Below the pieces are notes generated by a model that had not been told where the DNA came from, searched no databases, and saw nothing but the letters and a program-made list of their open reading frames with translations. A program made the position numbers and the translations under genes. 19,106 bases of DNA, from contig DCGL01000125.1 of the NCBI GenBank assembly GCA_002314565.1, forward strand, positions 1 to 19,106. The letters run 5' to 3'. The stretch comes from Clostridiales bacterium UBA1779. Lineage in GTDB: Bacteria > Bacillota > Clostridia > Oscillospirales > CAG-272. How positions within the stretch are numbered: position 1 is the first letter of the stretch; each line of letters opens with the position of its first letter. Of the stretch, positions 14,008-19,106 are shown piece after piece.

Positions 14008-14736
14008 TTATTTCGATTTTCCGAGATATGCTTCCTGCACCTTCGGATCATTTGCAAGGTCTGAACACTTTCCTGACATTGAAATGCGTCCGGTTTCAAA
14101 GACGTAGCCTCTGTCTCCAATCTTTAGTGCCATATTGGCATTCTGCTCGTTGAGAACGACGGTAATACCCTGACGGTTGATTTCTTTGATAATTTCAAAG
14201 ATTTCGGCAACTACAATGGGGGCAAGTCCTAAAGAAGGCTCATCCATCATAATAAGCTTCGGCTTTGCCATGAGTGCGCGGCCGACGGCCAGCATCTGCT
14301 GCTCACCGCCTGAAAGAGTTCCGGCAAGCTGCCATGAACGTTCCCTGAGTCTCGGGAAGAGACTGTAGACGTAGTCTATGTCGTTGGTCAGATTGTCATA
14401 GCGAAGATATGCGCCGATTTTGAGGTTTTCAAGAACCGTGAGGTTCGGGAAAACGCGGCGTCCTTCGGGAACCATGGTTATTCCCTTTGACACGATTACA
14501 TTGGGAGCCTGGCCCGTGATATTGTCGCTTCCGAAGATTATTTCACCGGCAAAGGGCTTTACCATACCGGATATGGCCTTCATCGTCGTGGATTTTCCGG
14601 CTCCGTTTGAGCCGATAAGCGTGACAATCTCGCCTTCTTTTACCGAGAGTGAGAGTCCGTCAACGGCCTTGATTCCGCCGAAACGAATCTGCAGATTGTT
14701 TATTTCAAGAAGTGTTTTGGCATTTTCTTTAACCAT
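14008..14736 (-). CDS. livF: Branched-chain amino acid-type ABC transporter, ATP-binding protein LivF
   Basis: This 242-residue cytosolic ATPase is one of the two nucleotide-binding subunits of a HAAT-type (leucine/isoleucine/valine) importer. Walker A GSNGAGKST is at 42-50, the family-typical TMVPEGRRVFPNLTVLENL at 87-105, signature LSGGEQQ at 141-147 and Walker B LIMMDEPSLGLAP at 161-173. The switch position reads NEQN (196-199), as LivF proteins carry EQN instead of a histidine. ATG 14734-14736 is chosen over an upstream TTG because GGGGGGAAG sits about 5 bases before it. This start overlaps the end of livG by 8 bases, so translation is coupled. It is the last gene of the operon, and a terminator begins at its stop codon. 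Confidence 0.93.
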   Translation of the reverse strand: MVKENAKTLLEINNLQIRFGGIKAVDGLSLSVKEGEIVTLIGSNGAGKSTTMKAISGMVKPFAGEIIFGSDNITGQAPNVIVSKGITMVPEGRRVFPNLTVLENLKIGAYLRYDNLTNDIDYVYSLFPRLRERSWQLAGTLSGGEQQMLAVGRALMAKPKLIMMDEPSLGLAPIVVAEIFEIIKEINRQGITVVLNEQNANMALKIGDRGYVFETGRISMSGKCSDLANDPKVQEAYLGKSK

Positions 14737-15679
14737 TGTCGCTTCCCCCCAGATATGCTTCAATTACCTTCGGATTTTTCTGAATATCTTCGGGATTGCC
14801 CTCGGCAATGAGACGGCCGAAATCTATTACGTAAATGCGGTCTGAAATATCCATAACAAGGTTCATATGATGTTCGATAAGCAGAACGGTCAGGTCGAAT
14901 TTCTCACGGATATAACGGATGAACTGTGTCAGTTCTTCGGTTTCCTGAGGGTTCATGCCTGCTGCCGGCTCATCAAGAAGCAAAAGCTTCGGATGTGTGG
15001 CAAGAGCTCTTGCAATTTCAAGCTTTCTCTGCTTTCCGTACGGCAGGGACGTTGCAAGGTCGTCCTTTACATCGGAAAGTCCGACAAGTTCAAGCAGCGA
15101 AGCGGTTTCTTCTCTCATCTTCTTTTCTTCGGAGAAATTCAGATGAAGCATTGCCGTGAAGAAGTTTGATGTGCGGCGCACGTGCATGGCGGTAAGAACG
15201 TTTTCAAATACCGTCATCGATTTGAACAGACGGATGTTCTGGAAGGTTCTTGCCATTCCGAGAGCGGTAATCTTGTCAGGAGTTTTGGAGATGGACTTGT
15301 AATACAGTCCGGCATTCTGTCCGGAGTAGTATTTCTTCATCTTTCCGCGCGGCTTGTTTTCAACTATAAGCTTTTTGTTGTAGTAAATTGCACCGTTCGT
15401 CGGCTCGTATACGCCGGTTATTACGTTGAAAGCAGTCGTCTTTCCGGCTCCGTTTGGACCGATGAGAGCAACGATTTCACCGCGGTTGACTTCCATATTC
15501 AGGTTGTTTACGGCAACTACTCCGCCGAACTGCATGGTGATGTTTTCAACCTTCAGCACGGAATTCGGGGAAAGCTCACCAATCTGAATATCGGTGGTCT
15601 CCTGCATAAAAGTGAGATCCCCGCGGCTCGAATCGGTCACGTACTCGTGATCGTGTTCGCCTTCGTTTCTGAGTCTCAT
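14729..15679 (-). CDS. livG: Branched-chain amino acid-type ABC transporter, ATP-binding protein LivG
   Basis: This 316-residue ATPase pairs with LivF. Walker A GPNGAGKTT is at 74-82, the LivG hallmark ARTFQNIRLF at 143-152 with Q-loop Q147, signature LPYGKQRKLEIAR at 212-224, Walker B LLLLDEPAAGMNPQE at 232-246 and switch histidine H270 in IEHHM. It is longer than the usual 250-260 residues for two reasons: a polar N-terminal extension of about 40 residues, and an insert of roughly 24 basic/aromatic residues (about 105-130) before the Q-loop. ATG 15677-15679 overlaps the livM stop (ATGA) and has a strong GGAAGGAGG about 8 bases upstream, so the long N-terminus appears genuine. A shorter start at Met25 would lack such a site. 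Confidence 0.92.
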   Translation of the reverse strand: MRLRNEGEHDHEYVTDSSRGDLTFMQETTDIQIGELSPNSVLKVENITMQFGGVVAVNNLNMEVNRGEIVALIGPNGAGKTTAFNVITGVYEPTNGAIYYNKKLIVENKPRGKMKKYYSGQNAGLYYKSISKTPDKITALGMARTFQNIRLFKSMTVFENVLTAMHVRRTSNFFTAMLHLNFSEEKKMREETASLLELVGLSDVKDDLATSLPYGKQRKLEIARALATHPKLLLLDEPAAGMNPQETEELTQFIRYIREKFDLTVLLIEHHMNLVMDISDRIYVIDFGRLIAEGNPEDIQKNPKVIEAYLGGSDNG

Positions 15680-16827
15680 TTTACGGCCTCCTTCCCTGAT
15701 TCAGCTTTATTTTTCTTCTTGAAAAGTGAAGGAAGTATCTTTGTAAAGAACCACCCGACCCGGTCAAGATTAAGCTCGCGTTCACCCATAATACCCTTTC
15801 TGAAGAACAGAACGATAACCATAATGATGACCGAGAAAACGACCATACGGAAGCCGCTGCGGAACACGTTCGGAAGATTGAGTCCGAGGAAGCTGCCGCT
15901 GTCAAGGCCGCGCAGCCACCATTCCGAGCAGGCAATGTAGAGATATGATGCAAGAACTGAACCCGTGATTGAACCGATACCGCCGATAACGACGATAAGC
16001 AGAATTTCATAGGTCGTAGAGCTCTTGAACTGGGAAGCAGTGATTGACGACTGATAGATTGCAAGCAGGGCCCCGCCGATCCCGGCGAAGAAGGAACTTG
16101 TAATGAAGGACAGTCTCTTGTGATGAGCAAGATTGATGCCCATAGCCTCGGCTGCTATTTCGTCGTCTCTTATGGCCTTGAAGGCACGGCCGTAGGTTGA
16201 ATTAATCATCAGGACGATAAGCAGCAGACAGAGGGAAACGATGAGCACATAAGGCGTCAGACTTGCATTCTCGAAAACCGTTCCTTCAAGCAGGCTGCTC
16301 TTTGAGAACGTGGGATAGTCGCGAAGCTGAATCGAGCCGTTCGTTATCTTCTCAAGCTTTGCCCACTGTGAGAAAGCTCTGAGAATTTCGGCAAAGCCGA
16401 GGGTTGCAATTGCAAGATAATCGCTCTTGAGCTTCAGTACCGGAAGACCGATAAGGAAGGCAAAAAAGGCAGCAACAGCACCGGCGAGAATCAATCCGAC
16501 GTACCACGGAAGGGTGAAGGTCACCGAATATCCGCTGAGATAATATACGGCTTCACGGGCTTCGTTGGTCATCGTGAGAACGGCATAGGTATAAGCGCCA
16601 AGCAGCATAAAGCCTGCCTGTCCGAGTGAGAACAGCCCGGTAAAGCCGTTCAAAATGTTCATCGAAACGGCGATAAGCGCATATACGGTTCCCTTCTTCA
16701 GTACGGTGATAATCATGCTGTAAGAGGGATTTTTCACATCAATAATTACAAGGGCGGCGAAGAGGAGTACGAAAAATATCGCGTACTTCAACGATTTTAT
16801 CAGGGATTTTTTCTTTGCGTTTTCCAT
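15676..16827 (-). CDS. livM: Branched-chain amino acid-type ABC transporter, permease LivM
   Basis: This 383-residue membrane permease has many hydrophobic segments. Family-typical blocks are NGFTGLFSLGQAGFMLLGAY at about 60-79, LKSDYLAIATLGFAEILR at about 133-150, the EAA-like coupling loop GRAFKAIRDDEIAAEAMGIN at about 212-231 that contacts the ATPases, and GGIGSITGSVLASY near 285-298. The C-terminal tail is lysine-rich and probably cytoplasmic. It forms the translocation pore with LivH. ATG 16825-16827 has GGGGGG about 6 bases upstream and lies 13 bases after the livH stop. Its TGA stop overlaps the livG start codon. Confidence 0.93.
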   Translation of the reverse strand: MENAKKKSLIKSLKYAIFFVLLFAALVIIDVKNPSYSMIITVLKKGTVYALIAVSMNILNGFTGLFSLGQAGFMLLGAYTYAVLTMTNEAREAVYYLSGYSVTFTLPWYVGLILAGAVAAFFAFLIGLPVLKLKSDYLAIATLGFAEILRAFSQWAKLEKITNGSIQLRDYPTFSKSSLLEGTVFENASLTPYVLIVSLCLLLIVLMINSTYGRAFKAIRDDEIAAEAMGINLAHHKRLSFITSSFFAGIGGALLAIYQSSITASQFKSSTTYEILLIVVIGGIGSITGSVLASYLYIACSEWWLRGLDSGSFLGLNLPNVFRSGFRMVVFSVIIMVIVLFFRKGIMGERELNLDRVGWFFTKILPSLFKKKNKAESGKEAVK

Positions 16828-16840
16828 AATAATCCCCCCG

Positions 16841-17716
16841 TCAGACCTTGTCGTACTGCTTCTCGCCGAAGAGACCCGTGGGCTTTACGACGAGAATGAA
16901 AATAAGCAGAGCGAAGGTGAAAGCATCGGAAAATTCCGTAAGACCTACCATCTTGAGCAGGTTCTCGCAGATACCGATGATGAAAGCTCCTACAACGGCA
17001 CCCGGAATTGAGCCGATACCGCCGAAAACTGCGGCAACGAAGGCCTTAAGACCGGGCATGGCACCGGACGTCGGTGAAATGGAGTTGTAGTTGCTGAAGT
17101 ACAGCATTGAACCGATGGCTGCAAGAACGGCACCGATAATGAAGGTCATTGAAATGACGTTGTTGATTTTGATACCCATAAGACGGGCGGTTTCAAAATC
17201 AACGGATGAAGCTCTCATTGCCATTCCGATTTTCGTTTTGTTGATAAGCAGAACGAGGGCAACAACCAGCACGATAACGAGTACGGGTGTGAGAAGGGTA
17301 ACGCGCTTCGTCGAAGCCCCGAAGATTTCTACGGATTCCGTAAACAGAGGAATGTCCGGATAAACCTTGGGCAATCCTCCGGTTATATACATAGCCACGT
17401 TCTGAATCAGATACGATACACCGATTGCCGAAATCATAACCGACATACGGGGCGCGGAACGCAGCGGCTTATATGCTAATTTTTCAATGGAAAAGGCCAG
17501 AACGACCGTCAGAATTATTGCCGCGGGAATGGCCACGTAGAAGCCGACGGCAGTCTGAAGATATATTACGAAAAGGCCCGCAACCATAAAAACGTCGCTG
17601 TGCGCGAAGTTTATCAGTCGCAGAATGCCGTAAACCATAGTGTATCCTATGGCTATCAGAGCAAGCTGCCCGCCGTATGAAATACCGGCAAGCAAATAGG
17701 CAAGTATGGATTCCAT
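16841..17716 (-). CDS. livH: Branched-chain amino acid-type ABC transporter, permease LivH
   Basis: This 291-residue permease subunit has about eight hydrophobic segments. Recognisable blocks are LRLINFAHSDVFMVAGLF near residues 32-49, the coupling loop TKIGMAMRASSVDFETARLMGI at about 160-181, and GLKAFVAAVFGGIGSIPGAV near 223-242, all characteristic of LivH. The length matches the family. ATG 17714-17716 is preceded by GGAAGG about 15 bases upstream, a looser spacing than in its neighbours, and no better start is seen. The gene is separated from livJ by 181 bases holding a terminator, and no convincing promoter is visible there. It is therefore likely transcribed by read-through from livJ. 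Confidence 0.92.
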   Translation of the reverse strand: MESILAYLLAGISYGGQLALIAIGYTMVYGILRLINFAHSDVFMVAGLFVIYLQTAVGFYVAIPAAIILTVVLAFSIEKLAYKPLRSAPRMSVMISAIGVSYLIQNVAMYITGGLPKVYPDIPLFTESVEIFGASTKRVTLLTPVLVIVLVVALVLLINKTKIGMAMRASSVDFETARLMGIKINNVISMTFIIGAVLAAIGSMLYFSNYNSISPTSGAMPGLKAFVAAVFGGIGSIPGAVVGAFIIGICENLLKMVGLTEFSDAFTFALLIFILVVKPTGLFGEKQYDKV

Positions 17717-17828
17717 AACAGTATGTTATATCCTTCCGATAAAATAGAAAAACGTTTCTTCACCGCAAAACACGGAAAAGATAAGATATTCGGATGCTTT
17801 TCCGGCTGAAAAACATATATTGACGTTG

Positions 17829-17875
17829 AAAAAACAAAACCGGGCCGGCCGAGGTATGTGCCCCAGCCGCCCCGG
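17829..17875 (-). terminator. Intrinsic terminator between livJ and livH
   Basis: Read on the minus strand, arm 17875-17861 pairs with 17854-17840 over 15 positions (one mismatch, two G.U pairs). The loop is 6 bases, and TTTTGTTTTTT follows (17839-17829). It begins 22 bases after the livJ stop. Partial termination here would give more binding protein than membrane components, a common arrangement in ABC importers. The remaining 112 bases before livH show no clear promoter; the best weak candidate is TTGCGG, 16 bases, TATTTT on the minus strand. Confidence 0.9.
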
Positions 17876-17897
17876 AAATATTCAGTTTGAACTGAAA

Positions 17898-19091
17898 TCA
17901 GTTGGCTTTCTGTTCCTTTACAAAAGCCCATACGCCGTTGGCAGTATCAACCTTCTTAATGAAAGCTGTGTCACGTACGCAGTCACCGGTAGCATCGAAG
18001 TAGATGGTTCCGGTTACGCCGGCATAAGCATTGTCAGCGCCTGTCATAGCTGTGAGAGCAGCCATAACGGCAGCGCGGGTATCGGCGACGGAGCCGATTG
18101 ATTCGCACTTTTCAATGGCATAGATGGCAGTCATATAAGCATCGTAACCCATAGCGGATACAGCAGCAACCTGGTAATCGCCGCCGTTTTCGTTCTTTCT
18201 CTGGTCGTCAGCCTTGAGCCATTCAACGAAGCCGTTATCGAAATCAGCATTGGCGCCTTCCTGGTAGAAGGTGGTAACCTGAACGTTGAGCTCGGTTCCC
18301 TTTGCGGCAGCTGTGATTACGTTTGAATCCCAGGTATCACCGGCAAGGATGGAGCCTGTGTACTTCTGTGAAGCTGCTGTGTTGACAATCAGCTGAGCAT
18401 ATGAGGTGGATGTGGGAGCGAAGATAACAGAGCAGTTGTTGTCAATTGCCTTCTGAACATAGGCAGTGAAGTCGGAGTTTCCTTCGGGGAACTCTTCGTA
18501 TACGCAGTTGGCTTCACCGAAAGCAGCCTTGAAGAAGGAAGCAAGTCCTACGTCATAGTCGTTGCCCTTCTGAGCAAGAACGTAAGCCTTTGCTGCGCCA
18601 AGCTCCTTGGCATAGTTTGCAAGAACGGTTCCCTGGAAGGGATCGAGGAATCAGACTCTGAAGTAGTGGCTGTTACCCTTGGTTACGTTGGGGTTGGTGC
18701 AGGTGATGCCGATGGCGGCAAGTCCGGCTTCCTTGAAGGTATCGGAAGCGGCAATTGAAACACCTGAGCCGTATGAGCCGAGAGCTACAACGGCATTCTT
18801 GTTGATGAGTTCCGTAGCAGCAGAGATAGCCTTGTCGTTTGAGGACTGGTTATCAACGATGGCAAGCTCAACCTTGTACTCTTTGCCGCCGACCTTTACG
18901 GTGGGCTTTACGGAGTTGGCATACTTGACACCGAGTGTTTCCTGTTTTCCGCCGGCACCGTTGTCGCCGGAGGCAGGTTCATAAACACCGATAACGATTG
19001 TGTCGGAGCTTGTTCCGCCGCATGAAGCGAAGCAGAGTGCGCAGGCAGCAACCATGAATACGGCAAGCAGAAGTGAAACGATTTTTTTCAT
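17898..19091 (-). CDS. livJ: Branched-chain amino acid-type substrate-binding lipoprotein LivJ, interrupted by one in-frame TGA
   Basis: This is the extracellular binding protein of the LivHMGF importer, 397 codons plus stop. MKKIVSLLLAVFMVAACALC is a signal peptide ending in lipobox FASC with Cys24. TIVIGVYEPASGDNGAGGKQ starts the periplasmic-binding fold, and VDNQSSNDKAISAATELIN and GSYGSGVSIAA match the ligand-binding region. Codon 147 (18651-18653) is TGA. The frame then continues without any shift through FLDPFQGTVLANYA and a full C-terminal half (SYAQLIVNTAA, TWDSNVI, AMGYDAYMTAIYAIEKC) to the true TGA stop at 17898-17900. As written the gene would give a 146-residue product lacking most of both lobes. 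The rest shows no decay. A sequence error, recent nonsense mutation or recoding are the options. The start ATG 19089-19091 has only a weak AGG upstream, and the promoter lies beyond the window. Confidence 0.85.
18651..18653 (-). other. In-frame TGA codon within livJ at an expected cysteine position
   Basis: The codons read Phe-Arg-Val-TGA-Phe-Leu-Asp-Pro-Phe-Gln-Gly. In Firmicutes LivJ homologues I recall this motif as FRVCFIDPFQG, so TGA replaces TGC or TGT by a single base change. A short hairpin follows: TCCCT, loop TCC, AGGGA, starting 8 bases after the TGA. Its loop lacks the guanines expected in a bacterial SECIS element. Confidence 0.8.
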
Positions 19092-19106
19092 TTTTATAAT
19101 CTGCCT

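Noticed and set aside
14737..14763. Upstream TTG start for livF
   Set aside because: The ATG at 14734-14736 has a strong GGGGGGAAG site and gives the normal LivF N-terminus; the TTG has no comparable site.
15182..15940. 252-codon open frame on the plus strand opposite livG/livM
   Set aside because: It lies wholly antisense to two well-supported genes, has no family resemblance and no ribosome site; it is a codon-bias shadow.
18600..18653. SECIS element after the livJ TGA
   Set aside because: The only hairpin (5 bp, loop TCC) is short, starts 8 bases after TGA and lacks the loop guanines of bacterial SECIS elements. No Sec machinery is visible.
1..19106. Reassignment of UGA to a sense codon genome-wide
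   Set aside because: Many intact genes here end in TGA at the expected place (flavoprotein, MurE-like, solute-binding protein, AEC, GNAT, SDR, livM, livH, livJ itself), and Trp positions use TGG.

Overview
The window looks like a chromosomal segment of an anaerobic, probably gut-associated member of the Bacillota, class Clostridia. This is inferred from Gram-positive style lipoproteins (two lipoboxes ending in Cys24), strong GGAGG-type ribosome binding sites, a fused MacB/FtsX-type ABC transporter, a Firmicutes-type UraA permease, and the gene pair HI0933-family flavoprotein plus cmk. I cannot place it more precisely, and no rRNA or tRNA is visible.

Layout. 1-3874 (minus strand) is one operon read leftwards from a clear promoter at 3926-3954: a divergent MurE-like ligase, a MurR/RpiR-family regulator, a BaiN/HI0933-family flavoprotein and cmk, which runs off the left edge. 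Divergent to it is a monocistronic lipoprotein solute-binding protein (4155-5648) with its own promoter, a structured leader and a terminator. Then comes a uracil permease (6032-7345) ending in a textbook terminator. It converges on an AEC-family carrier (7603-8598, minus). Divergent from that carrier is a coupled pair, a tandem-GNAT acetyltransferase and an SDR oxidoreductase (8987-10682), followed by a 1011-residue ATPase-permease fusion (10806-13841). The right part, 14008-19091 on the minus strand, is a branched-chain amino acid-type ABC importer in the order livJ, livH, livM, livG, livF. A strong terminator lies between livJ and livH, and overlapping or nearly overlapping starts join livM, livG and livF.

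Two things stand out. First, both convergent intergenic regions (7346-7602 and 13842-14007), and neither divergent one, carry members of a palindromic repeat family with TGACA...TGTCA ends and a GGGACG..TTCT core. Some form hairpins with 30-31 bp stems, and the adjacent intrinsic terminators share the same end sequences. Second, livJ is intact from start to stop except for one in-frame TGA at codon 147, in a motif where I expect cysteine (FRV-x-FLDPFQG). It could be a nonsense mutation, a sequence error or, much less likely, recoding.

Smaller points: five promoters share a TGATATxxT extended -10 element; the MurE-like ligase lacks the DNPR motif and several other canonical residues; and a perfect 8-bp hairpin separates the Shine-Dalgarno sequence from the start codon of the solute-binding protein.
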